DNA from: Tissierellaceae bacterium
Lineage (GTDB): Bacteria; Bacillota; Clostridia; Tissierellales; Tissierellaceae
Direction of reading: 5' to 3'
Assembly (NCBI GenBank): GCA_029264075.1
Contig: JARICQ010000005.1
Location: forward strand, 1 to 29,576
DNA: 29,576 nt
The position numbers and the translations under genes were made by a program. How positions within the stretch are numbered: position 1 is the first letter of the stretch; the number at the start of each line of letters is the position of its first letter. The notes beneath the pieces were generated by a model. The model was not told the DNA's origin, ran no database searches, and saw nothing but the letters and a program-made list of their open reading frames with translations. Of the stretch, positions 7,365-15,188 are shown piece by piece.

Positions 7365-7775
7365 TTGGAAAATAAAGATTTAATAAAAAAAGCACTAAAA
7401 GCAAAAGAAATGGCCTATGTTCCCTATTCCAACTTTCATGTAGGAGCAGCAGTTGAGACAGATGATGGCAGTATATTCACAGGCTGCAATATAGAAAATG
7501 CATCCTATTCGCCAACAATATGTGCAGAACGAATCGCAATATTTAAAGCTGTATCTGAAGGAAAAACTAGAATAAAAAAAATAATAGTAGTAGGTGATTC
7601 AGATATGACTTTTCCATGTGGTGTTTGTAGACAAGTAATTAGAGAATTTGCTAGAGATGCAGAGGTAATAGTGGCGAATTCAACAGATGAATATAAGGTA
7701 TATAGTTTGGAGGATCTTCTTCCACATAGTTTTGGACCAGAAGACCTAAAAAGATCAAAAAAGGATAGTGATTAG
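7365..7775 (+). CDS. cdd: Cytidine deaminase
   Basis: This is a 136-aa homotetrameric-type cytidine deaminase, converting cytidine and deoxycytidine to uridines in pyrimidine salvage. Zinc ligands and the catalytic Glu are in TICAERIAIF (Cys53, Glu55) and PCGVCRQ (Cys85, Cys88). The substrate-binding FHVGAAVE and GCNIENASY blocks are present. The start is TTG 7365 with AGGAGG just upstream; the open frame extends back to a TTG at 7347, but that would translate the ribosome binding site itself. The stop abuts the era ATG with no gap. Confidence 0.96.
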   Translation: MENKDLIKKALKAKEMAYVPYSNFHVGAAVETDDGSIFTGCNIENASYSPTICAERIAIFKAVSEGKTRIKKIIVVGDSDMTFPCGVCRQVIREFARDAEVIVANSTDEYKVYSLEDLLPHSFGPEDLKRSKKDSD

Positions 7776-8660
7776 ATGTATAAATCAGGATTTGTAACAG
7801 TTATAGGAAGGCCAAATGTTGGTAAATCAACACTTTTAAATCAGATAATAGGAGAAAAGATATCTATTATATCAGACAAACCGCAGACTACCAGAAATAA
7901 GATTCAACTTGTATACACAGAAGAGGAGAGCCAAATAGTATTTATAGACACTCCTGGAATACAAATGCCTAGGAATAAGCTAGGGGAATACATGCTAAAA
8001 ATGTCAAGGTCGACGCTAGAAGAAGTAGATGTGCTAACATTTATGATAGATAGCAGCATGGAGATTGGAAAAATGGATAGCATGATAATAGAAGACTTAA
8101 AAAAAATCTCAACTCCAAAGATTCTTTTGATCAATAAAATAGATGAACTTAAAGAGGAAGATGTGTTACAATTAATAGATAAGTATAACAAAATGGATAT
8201 GTTTGAAGAGATAGTTCCTATTTCTGCCTTAGAGGGAACAAATATAGCTAAATATGTAGAACTTTTAAGGGAAATGATTCCAGAAGGACCTCAGTATTTC
8301 CCAGAAGATATGATTACAGACCAACCCGAAAGATTTATAATATCTGAGATTATAAGAGAAAAAGCTCTCATAAATTTAGAAGAGGAAATACCACATGGAA
8401 TATATGTTGGAATAGAAAGTATAAAAAAGAGAGAAAACAAGGAATTAATAGACGTTTTCGCAAATATATATTGCGAAAAAAAATCTCATAAGGGAATAAT
8501 TATAGGTAAAAATGGTTCTAAACTTAAAGAGATAGGACAGCAAGCCAGAAAGGATATAGAACTTCTTCTCGGATCAAAAGTCAATTTGCAAATATGGGTA
8601 AAGGTAGAGGCAAATTGGAGAGAAAAGGAAAATAAAATAAAATATTTTGGCTATAAATAG
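7776..8660 (+). CDS. era: GTPase Era
   Basis: This is a 294-aa ribosome-assembly GTPase that binds the 3' end of 16S rRNA. G1 is GRPNVGKS (11-18), the switch region has DKPQTTRNKI, G3 is DTPG (58-61), G4 is NKID (120-123), and ISALEG supplies G5. The C-terminal KH domain has the GxxG loop in GIIIGKNGSKLKEIG. The ATG immediately follows the cdd stop. Its neighbours ybeY, cdd and recO match the usual Firmicute order, grouping it with other 16S maturation genes. Confidence 0.98.
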   Translation: MYKSGFVTVIGRPNVGKSTLLNQIIGEKISIISDKPQTTRNKIQLVYTEEESQIVFIDTPGIQMPRNKLGEYMLKMSRSTLEEVDVLTFMIDSSMEIGKMDSMIIEDLKKISTPKILLINKIDELKEEDVLQLIDKYNKMDMFEEIVPISALEGTNIAKYVELLREMIPEGPQYFPEDMITDQPERFIISEIIREKALINLEEEIPHGIYVGIESIKKRENKELIDVFANIYCEKKSHKGIIIGKNGSKLKEIGQQARKDIELLLGSKVNLQIWVKVEANWREKENKIKYFGYK

Positions 8661-8674
8661 TCAGGAGCTTTAAA

Positions 8675-9415
8675 ATGAGAGTAGAGGGTATAGTTTTAAG
8701 GGAGATAAGATACAAGGACACATCTAAAATACTCACCATATATACAAAAGAACATGGTAAAATATCAGCCATGGCAAGAGGGGCTTACAAGGCTAGGTCT
8801 GGTTTAATTGCAAATACACAGCTTTTTTCTCACAATGAATACGAAGTATACAAAGGGAAAAACTTTCACTATATAAATCAAGGTCATATAATAGATAGTT
8901 TCTATTCTATTAGGGAAAAAATGGAGAGGGTATCCTATGGATACTATATGCTTGAGATGATAGACAAGTCTATAGAAGAAGAACAAAAAAGCAAGAAGAT
9001 ATTTCTTCTGCTGGAAAAGGCTTTAAAGATCTTGAGCAATTTAGAAGAAGATTTTTTAAAATTCATAGTATCTTATGAATTGAAATTTATTTCTTTTTTA
9101 GGATACAGACCTGTAATAGATAAGTGTGCATTATGTGATGGAAGGATAACTAGCAAGAGCAAGTTTAGCATCAAGAGTGGTGGATTAATCTGTTCAGCCT
9201 GTTTTTCACAAGATCCTGGTGCTAAAAATATAGATAGAAATATATACCATGCAATGGGAGAGTTTTTATATGCTAAATTAGAAGATGTTTCAAAAATAGA
9301 TATAACTGACAAATCACTAGCGAAACTGCATAGCATACTAGTTCAATATATATTATACAATATTGATAGAAAAAAATTCAATTCACTCAGCTATATTGAT
9401 TGTTTGAAATGCTAA
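8675..9415 (+). CDS. recO: DNA repair protein RecO
   Basis: This is a 246-aa RecO, which loads RecA with RecR at gapped DNA and anneals strands. The N-terminal OB domain reads EGIVLREIRYKDTSKILTIY. The C-terminal part holds a four-Cys zinc site: Cys151/Cys154 (CALC) and Cys173/Cys176 (CSAC). AGGAG lies about 8 bases before the ATG, and it follows era by 14 bases. A 100-base gap follows before glyQ; it holds a weak 5-bp hairpin (9428-9441) and no T-box-like leader. Confidence 0.95.
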   Translation: MRVEGIVLREIRYKDTSKILTIYTKEHGKISAMARGAYKARSGLIANTQLFSHNEYEVYKGKNFHYINQGHIIDSFYSIREKMERVSYGYYMLEMIDKSIEEEQKSKKIFLLLEKALKILSNLEEDFLKFIVSYELKFISFLGYRPVIDKCALCDGRITSKSKFSIKSGGLICSACFSQDPGAKNIDRNIYHAMGEFLYAKLEDVSKIDITDKSLAKLHSILVQYILYNIDRKKFNSLSYIDCLKC

Positions 9416-9516
9416 AAATCAATAGAAGCTTTCAATAAAGCCAAATTTACTAGATTAATAGATTATACTTTTAGATTAATTTCTTTTAAAAACAAAGAAC
9501 AAGGAGGTTGTTATTT

Positions 9517-10404
9517 ATGTATTTTCAGGATTTAATGCTGAAGTTATTAGATTATTGGGGAAGGGAAGGATGTATTATATCTGAGCCACACGACGTTGAA
9601 GTAGGAGCAGGTACTATGAATCCCAATACTTTTTTAAGGTCCCTAGGACCAGAGCCGTGGAAGGTAGTATATATAGAACCATCAAGGAGACCTGCAGATG
9701 CTAGGTATGGAGAAAACCCCAATAGAGTTTATCAGCACCATCAACTGCAAGTAATACTCAAACCTTCTCCTGAAGAAGTTCAACAGATGTATTTAGACAG
9801 TTTAAGAGAAATAGGTATAGATCCACTAAAACATGATATAAGGTTTGTAGAGGACAACTGGGAAGCGCCAACCCTAGGAGCTTGGGGACTTGGCTGGGAA
9901 GTATGGTTAGATGGGATGGAAATCACTCAATTTACTTATTTCCAGCAGGTTGGTAGCATAAACTGTGAGACTGAATCAGCAGAGCTCACCTACGGACTAG
10001 AGAGAATAGCTATGTACCTACAGGATGTAGACAATATATTTGATATTCAGTGGAATAAAGATTTTACTTATGGAGACATATTCAATATGAATGAATATGA
10101 ACAGTCAGTATATAGTTTTGAAAAAGCAAATGTTGATACACTAAAAGAATTATTTAATATATATGAAAGAGAAGCAAATTCAAGTCTTGAAGAGAATTTA
10201 GTGATGCCAACATATGACTATGTATTAAAATGTTCTCATACTTTTAATGTACTAGATGCTAGAGGAGCTGTATCTGTATCGGAGAGAACAAATTATTTGG
10301 GAAGAGTCAGAAATCTGGCTAGAAGAGTAGCTTCAAAATATATAGAGAAAAGAGAAGATATGGGATATCCTCTATTAAAGAAGGAGGGGCAAAAGGATGA
10401 GTAA
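9517..10404 (+). CDS. glyQ: Glycyl-tRNA synthetase alpha subunit
   Basis: This is the 295-aa catalytic subunit of the bacterial alpha2-beta2 glycyl-tRNA synthetase. Recognisable blocks are FLRSLGPEPW, the class II motif EPSRRPADARYGENPNR, and EMTQF-like MEITQFTYFQQVGS. I choose ATG 9517 because AAGGAGG at 9501-9507 is 9 bases upstream; an in-frame TTG at 9508 overlaps that site. The 3' end overlaps glyS by 8 bases, so the subunits are co-translated. Confidence 0.97.
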   Translation: MYFQDLMLKLLDYWGREGCIISEPHDVEVGAGTMNPNTFLRSLGPEPWKVVYIEPSRRPADARYGENPNRVYQHHQLQVILKPSPEEVQQMYLDSLREIGIDPLKHDIRFVEDNWEAPTLGAWGLGWEVWLDGMEITQFTYFQQVGSINCETESAELTYGLERIAMYLQDVDNIFDIQWNKDFTYGDIFNMNEYEQSVYSFEKANVDTLKELFNIYEREANSSLEENLVMPTYDYVLKCSHTFNVLDARGAVSVSERTNYLGRVRNLARRVASKYIEKREDMGYPLLKKEGQKDE

Positions 10405-12472
10405 AAAGTATTTAATTGAAATAGGAACTGAAGAATTGCCCGCTAGGGATATAAATCATGCACTAGAACAATTTAAAAAAAATATGACAAAATTGCTCAA
10501 AGAAGAAAGGATAGATTTTGAAGAAATCAAAGTATATGCTACACCTAGGAGGTTAACTTTAATTGTACTTGGGCTGGATGAAAGACAATCAGATTTAGTT
10601 GAAAAGCTTAAGGGACCTGCCAAGAGAATTGCCTTTGATGACGAAGGAAGTCCAACTAAGGCCTTGATGGGATTTATGAGAGGACAAGGCATAGATATTT
10701 CCTCAACATATACAGAGGATTTTAAAGGTGAAGAATATGTGTATGCAAGTATTTCAAAAGAAGGAAAATCAATAGAAGCCATCTTAAAAGAAAGCATGGC
10801 TGGTGTGATAAAAAATATAAATTTCCCTAAATCAATGAAATGGGGCGGAAAGAACATAAGATTTTCAAGGCCAATCAGGTGGATAGTATCCCTTATAGAT
10901 ACAGAAGTATTAGGGTTTGAGCTTGAGGGAATACCTGTTTCAAATATAAGTAGGGGACATAGATTCCTTGGGGCTAGCAATATAGAAATAAAAAATGCAG
11001 ATGATTATGTAGAGCTCCTAAGGGACAACTATGTAATTGTAGACCAATCTGAAAGACGTGATATTATTAGATATGGGTCAGAAAGGCTAGTAAAGGAAAA
11101 GTGTGGAAATCTTCAAAAAGATGAAGAACTACTTGAAGAAATTACAAATATAGTAGAATATCCCACTCCTATAATAGGAAGGATCAAGAAAGAATACCTA
11201 GAACTTCCAGCAGATGTAATCATTACTCCTATGAAAGAGCATTTAAGATACTTTCCGGTCTTAGACGATAAAGAAAGACTGCTGCCTTATTTTGTTACTG
11301 TTAGAAATGGTGATGAAGACCACATAGAAACAGTAATTAAGGGCAATGAAAAAGTGCTAGGTGCAAGACTTGAGGATGCAAAATTCTTTTATATGGATGA
11401 CATAAAGAAACCCTTGGAAGATTATGTAGAAGAACTTAAGAATATTGTATTTCAAGATAAACTTGGAACTTTATATGATAAAACTAAAAGAATCGAAAAA
11501 CTTGCAGTTAAAATTGGTGAATCATTAGAAGTAGGAGAAGAAACTGAGAGAAATGCATCAAGAGCAGCCTTGCTTTCTAAAGCAGATTTAGTCACCAAAC
11601 TTGTTGGCGAATTTGCTGAGCTTCAGGGAAAGATGGGTATGGAGTATGCTAAAGTATCTGGTGAAAATGAAATAGTAAGCCTAGCTATACTAGAACAATA
11701 TCTTCCAAGATATTCAGGAGATTATCTTCCAACAACTACAGCAGGCTCTATTTTAAGTATTGCAGACAAACTCGATACCATAGTAGGATTGTTCTCCATA
11801 AATATTCATCCGACTGGAAGTCAAGACCCATTTGGTCTTAGAAGAAAAGCCTTAGGTATTATTAATATAATACTAGATAAAAAGCTAAATGTATCTATAG
11901 ATGAGCTACTAGAAACCTCTCTTTACATCTATGTAGATGTAAATGGAATAGCCTTTGACTACAATAAAGTTAAAGATGACATAATGGAGTTTTTCAAAGG
12001 AAGAATACAAAACATGTTCATTCAAATGGGAATTAGATACGATATAGTTGATGCAGTGGTTGGTTCAGATATAGATGATATATATGATATGAAGATTAAG
12101 GCAGATAAATTAACTAGATGGCTTGAAAATGAAAATTCTTCAGAAATTTTAACTGCCTTTAAAAGAGTTGCTAATTTAGCTGAAAAAGCTCCTTCAGACC
12201 ATGTCTCCAAGGAACTTTTAACTGAAGATGAAATAGAATTATATGAGAAATATAATAATTTAGAAGATAAAATAGAAGCTTCAATAAATAAAAAAGAATA
12301 TGATGAGGCCCTAGATCTTCTTGGAAGCCTTAAAGACCCAATAGACAAATATTTTGATAAAGTAATGGTAATGGTAGAAGATGAGGATTTAAAAAATAAT
12401 AGGTTAAGCCTTTTAAAGAAAATATATGACACAATGAGAGAGATATGTGATTTATCAAAGATAGTAAATTAA
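10397..12472 (+). CDS. glyS: Glycyl-tRNA synthetase beta subunit
   Basis: This is the 691-aa beta subunit, which binds tRNA-Gly and carries the HD-like and anticodon-binding domains. Typical text includes LIEIGTEELPARDI at the start, FPKSMKWGGKNIRFSRPIRW, and the HPTGSQDPFGLRRKALGI region before the C-terminal DALR-type anticodon-binding domain. The length fits the family. It starts inside glyQ with AAGGAGGGGC upstream. Confidence 0.97.
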   Translation: MSKKYLIEIGTEELPARDINHALEQFKKNMTKLLKEERIDFEEIKVYATPRRLTLIVLGLDERQSDLVEKLKGPAKRIAFDDEGSPTKALMGFMRGQGIDISSTYTEDFKGEEYVYASISKEGKSIEAILKESMAGVIKNINFPKSMKWGGKNIRFSRPIRWIVSLIDTEVLGFELEGIPVSNISRGHRFLGASNIEIKNADDYVELLRDNYVIVDQSERRDIIRYGSERLVKEKCGNLQKDEELLEEITNIVEYPTPIIGRIKKEYLELPADVIITPMKEHLRYFPVLDDKERLLPYFVTVRNGDEDHIETVIKGNEKVLGARLEDAKFFYMDDIKKPLEDYVEELKNIVFQDKLGTLYDKTKRIEKLAVKIGESLEVGEETERNASRAALLSKADLVTKLVGEFAELQGKMGMEYAKVSGENEIVSLAILEQYLPRYSGDYLPTTTAGSILSIADKLDTIVGLFSINIHPTGSQDPFGLRRKALGIINIILDKKLNVSIDELLETSLYIYVDVNGIAFDYNKVKDDIMEFFKGRIQNMFIQMGIRYDIVDAVVGSDIDDIYDMKIKADKLTRWLENENSSEILTAFKRVANLAEKAPSDHVSKELLTEDEIELYEKYNNLEDKIEASINKKEYDEALDLLGSLKDPIDKYFDKVMVMVEDEDLKNNRLSLLKKIYDTMREICDLSKIVN

Positions 12473-12504
12473 AAATATAGAATAAATTTGGAGGTGAAGG
12501 TATC

Positions 12505-13134
12505 ATTCAATTAAATAATCGTCAAAAAAAGATAATTCAAATTGTAAAAAAGAATGATCCCATTACCTCTGAAGAAATTGCAAAAAAACTAAATTTGACT
12601 AGGTCGACTTTAAGACCAGATTTAGCTATACTGACCATGTCAGGAATACTTGATGCAAGGCCAAAGGTAGGATATTTTCATACTGGAAAGACAGATTTAA
12701 GTTACATATCTGAAAAACTTAAAAGTATAAAGGTATCAGAAGTAAAGACTATGCCTATAATTGTAAATGAATCGACAAGCTTGTATGATTCACTGGTTAT
12801 GTTGTTCTTAGAGGATGTAGGATCAATATATGTAACAAATGATGGAGTATTAGCTGGAGTAGCTTCTAGAAAAGATTTTCTGAAATCCATGATGGGAGAT
12901 ACAGACCTTCATAAAGTTCCAATAGGAATGATAATGACTAGAATGCCAAATTTAGTATTTGTTGAGGATGATGATAGCATTTTAGATGCTTCAATAAAAC
13001 TAATCGAACATGAAATTGACAGTCTACCGGTTGTAGAGGAAATAGATTCACTTGGAAGAGAATACAAAGTAACCGGTAGAATAACTAAGACAACCATTAC
13101 AAGGCTATTTGTAGAACTGGGAAGAAATGAGTAA
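12505..13134 (+). CDS. ccpN: CcpN-type HTH-CBS transcriptional repressor with non-AUG start
   Basis: This is a homologue of CcpN, the Firmicute repressor of gluconeogenic genes, with an N-terminal winged helix and two CBS domains that sense nucleotides. The recognition helix region reads SEEIAKKLNLTRSTLRPDLA, followed by ILTMSGILDARPKVGY. CBS1 and CBS2 span roughly the last 140 residues (KTMPIIVNESTSLYDSL and MTRMPNLVFVEDDDSIL). The HTH is encoded upstream of the first in-frame TTG (12595), so a start there would lose it. The frame opens at 12481 and has no ATG, GTG or TTG before the HTH. GGAGGTG at 12490-12496 points to ATT 12505 (MQLNNRQKKII, 209 aa) or ATC 12502. Its 3' end overlaps the upstream leader of ppsR; ccpN-ppsR adjacency is also found in Bacillus. 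Confidence 0.9.
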   Translation: MQLNNRQKKIIQIVKKNDPITSEEIAKKLNLTRSTLRPDLAILTMSGILDARPKVGYFHTGKTDLSYISEKLKSIKVSEVKTMPIIVNESTSLYDSLVMLFLEDVGSIYVTNDGVLAGVASRKDFLKSMMGDTDLHKVPIGMIMTRMPNLVFVEDDDSILDASIKLIEHEIDSLPVVEEIDSLGREYKVTGRITKTTITRLFVELGRNE

Positions 13135-13144
13135 GGAGGAAGAG

Positions 13145-13963
13145 ATGGATAAAAATATAACTATTTATGTTTTATCAGATTCTGTCGGAGAAACAGGACA
13201 ACAAATGACTAATGCAGCCCTCAGTCAATTTAACTCTGGAAATTATCAAACAAAAATATTTCCTTTTATAGTTTCAAAAGACCAGATTTCCAAGGTGTTT
13301 CAAGAGGCAAAAAAAGAGCCTAGTGTGGTAGTTTATACCTTGGTAATAGAAGAATTAAAAGATTATATAATAGAGGAAGGTTTGAATCTTGATATTCCAA
13401 CCGTTGATCTTCTTACACCAGCTCTTAGAGCTATAGAGGAAGTTCTAGGTTTTAAGCCAAAAGGTGAATCAGGATTGATAAGAAAGCTAGATGAAAATTA
13501 TTTTAAAAAAGTTGAAGCAGTAGAATTTGCAGTAAAATATGATGATGGAAAGGATCCAAGAGGAATTAGAAAATCTGAAATAGTACTTGTTGGAATTTCA
13601 AGAACTTCAAAAACTCCCCTTAGTATGTATCTAGCACACAAAAACTATAAGGTCGCAAATGTTCCACTGGTGCCAGAAGTTCAAGCCCCTCTAGAATTAT
13701 TCCAAAAAGATAAAAAAAGAGTAATAGGACTCATAGTAGATTCTGATAAATTAAATGATATAAGGCAGGAAAGGCTAAAGTCATTGGGACTATCTTTCAA
13801 TGCCAACTATGCAAATATATCTAGAATAGAGGAAGAATTGCAATATTCTAGGAAAATAATGGAAAAACTAGGATGTCTAGTGATCGATGTTTCAAATAAA
13901 GCAATAGAAGAGACAGCAGGAATAATTGTGAATTATATGAGGGAAAATGTTGACAATATATAA
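13145..13963 (+). CDS. ppsR: Pyruvate,phosphate dikinase / PEP synthase regulatory protein
   Basis: This is a 272-aa DUF299-family bifunctional kinase/phosphorylase that inactivates and reactivates pyruvate,phosphate dikinase (or PEP synthase) by ADP-dependent threonine phosphorylation. Diagnostic text is YVLSDSVGETGQ at the start, a P-loop-like GISRTSKT (150-157) and FKPKGESGLIRKLDENYFKKVEAVEFAVK. The ATG at 13145 has AAGGAGG at 13133-13139; an in-frame ATG at 13127 lies before this site, inside ccpN. The target dikinase gene is not in the window. With CcpN it forms a control pair for PEP and gluconeogenic flux. Confidence 0.95.
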   Translation: MDKNITIYVLSDSVGETGQQMTNAALSQFNSGNYQTKIFPFIVSKDQISKVFQEAKKEPSVVVYTLVIEELKDYIIEEGLNLDIPTVDLLTPALRAIEEVLGFKPKGESGLIRKLDENYFKKVEAVEFAVKYDDGKDPRGIRKSEIVLVGISRTSKTPLSMYLAHKNYKVANVPLVPEVQAPLELFQKDKKRVIGLIVDSDKLNDIRQERLKSLGLSFNANYANISRIEEELQYSRKIMEKLGCLVIDVSNKAIEETAGIIVNYMRENVDNI

Positions 13964-13964
13964 C

Positions 13965-14003
13965 TAAGATAGGAGTGCGTAGATGACGCTTCTATCTTAT
14001 TTT
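13965..14003 (+). terminator. Intrinsic terminator after ppsR
   Basis: A 10-bp stem (13965-13974 with 13990-13999, one G-U pair) is extended by a 4-bp GCGT/ACGC stem after a 2-nt bulge, then TTTT. It ends the glyQ-ppsR transcript. Confidence 0.8.
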
Positions 14004-14039
14004 AAATTTGAAAATAAAAATATTAAAAAAGTAGGAGAA

Positions 14040-14068
14040 TTGTAACTAAAAGTAGTATATAATATATA
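14040..14068 (+). promoter_or_regulatory. Possible promoter of the dgt-dnaG-rpoD unit
   Basis: TTGTAA (14040-14045) is followed after 17 bases by TATATA (14063-14068), overlapping a TATAAT at 14058-14063 that would be too close. It lies between the ppsR terminator and the next start codon, where a promoter is needed. Confidence 0.45.
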
Positions 14069-14106
14069 AGCTAGATAGATAAATTGTCTAAAAGGGGGTA
14101 TATTAT

Positions 14107-15123
14107 ATGAGTATAAGGGAAAGAATAGAAGATTTAGAATACATTATATTATCTACTCATGCAGCAAAGAGTAGAAATTCAAAAGGTCGAAAAAATAATG
14201 AAAAGAAATGTAATATAAGAACAGACTTTCAAAGAGATAGAGATAGAATAACACATTCTAAATCCTTTAGAAGACTCAAGCACAAAACACAGGTTTTTAT
14301 TGCACCTGAAGGCGATCATTTTAGAACTAGACTTACCCATACACTCGAAGTTTCTCAAATAGCCCGAACTATAGGAAGAGCACTAAAACTAAATGAAGAT
14401 CTAATAGAGGCTATAGCGCTGGGACATGATCTTGGACACACCCCCTTTGGGCATACAGGAGAAAGAGTGTTAGATAGACTTCATCCAGGTGGATTTAAAC
14501 ACAATGAACAATCTCTTAGAATAGTAGATCTACTTGAAAACAAGAGAGATAGAAGAGGGCTAAATCTAACATATGAGGTCAGAGAGGGAATAGAAAATCA
14601 TTCTGGCGAGACTCTACCCCTTACATTAGAAGCTCAAGTAGTTAGGTATGCAGACAGAATAGCTTATATCAACCACGACATTGATGACGCTATAAGGGCA
14701 GGAGTAATCCAAGAAAGTGAAATAGATAAAGATTTGATCCTCATACTTGGGGGCAGTCATGGAGATAGAATAAATAATATGATATTGGACATTATAGAAA
14801 ACAGCCTAGAAAAAGATCAGATATCTATGAGTAAAACAATAGGTGATGCAACATTAAAACTTAGAAGTTTTATGTTTGATAATGTCTATTACAATAATTA
14901 TGCCAAGTCAGAAGAGACCAAGGCAGAATATATCTTAGAAGAATTATATAAGTTTTATTTAAAAAACAGTGAAAAATTGCCAAAAGAACATGTTGAAATT
15001 TACAAAGGTTCAAATTTCGTATTGGAAGATATTATATGTGATTATTTAGCAGGTACAACTGATAGATATGTTGTGAATCTTTTTTACGATATTTTTATAC
15101 CCAAACCGTGGAAAAAATATTAA
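14107..15123 (+). CDS. dGTPase-like HD-domain phosphohydrolase
   Basis: This is a 338-aa deoxyguanosinetriphosphate triphosphohydrolase-like protein that would cleave dNTPs to nucleoside and triphosphate. The N-terminal DRDRITHSKSFRRLKHKTQVF is a family signature. HD metal ligands are His78 (RLTHTLEV), His107-Asp108 (GHDLGHTPFGH) and the later Asp in RYADRIAYINHDIDDAIRAG. The length fits the short dGTPase class, which lies beside dnaG in many clostridia and is well placed to influence dNTP pools near the primase. AAAAGGGGG precedes the ATG. Confidence 0.94.
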   Translation: MSIRERIEDLEYIILSTHAAKSRNSKGRKNNEKKCNIRTDFQRDRDRITHSKSFRRLKHKTQVFIAPEGDHFRTRLTHTLEVSQIARTIGRALKLNEDLIEAIALGHDLGHTPFGHTGERVLDRLHPGGFKHNEQSLRIVDLLENKRDRRGLNLTYEVREGIENHSGETLPLTLEAQVVRYADRIAYINHDIDDAIRAGVIQESEIDKDLILILGGSHGDRINNMILDIIENSLEKDQISMSKTIGDATLKLRSFMFDNVYYNNYAKSEETKAEYILEELYKFYLKNSEKLPKEHVEIYKGSNFVLEDIICDYLAGTTDRYVVNLFYDIFIPKPWKKY

Positions 15124-15188
15124 AATAAGACTTTACAAATATTTATGTATTTAGTGGTTAAATTTGATACAATAACTAGGTGATAAAA

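Noticed and set aside
9416..9516. Possible T-box leader before glyQ
   Set aside because: The gap is only about 100 bases. It lacks the conserved T-box sequence and specifier stem, and no terminator/antiterminator pair is visible.
10456..10980. 174-codon - strand frame inside glyS
   Set aside because: It is fully antisense to well-conserved glyS coding sequence, Ser/Leu/Ile-rich, and typical of shadow frames in AT-rich genes.
12022..12432. 136-codon - strand frame inside glyS
   Set aside because: Antisense shadow of the conserved C-terminal glyS region, with a Ser-rich composition arising from the complementary codons.
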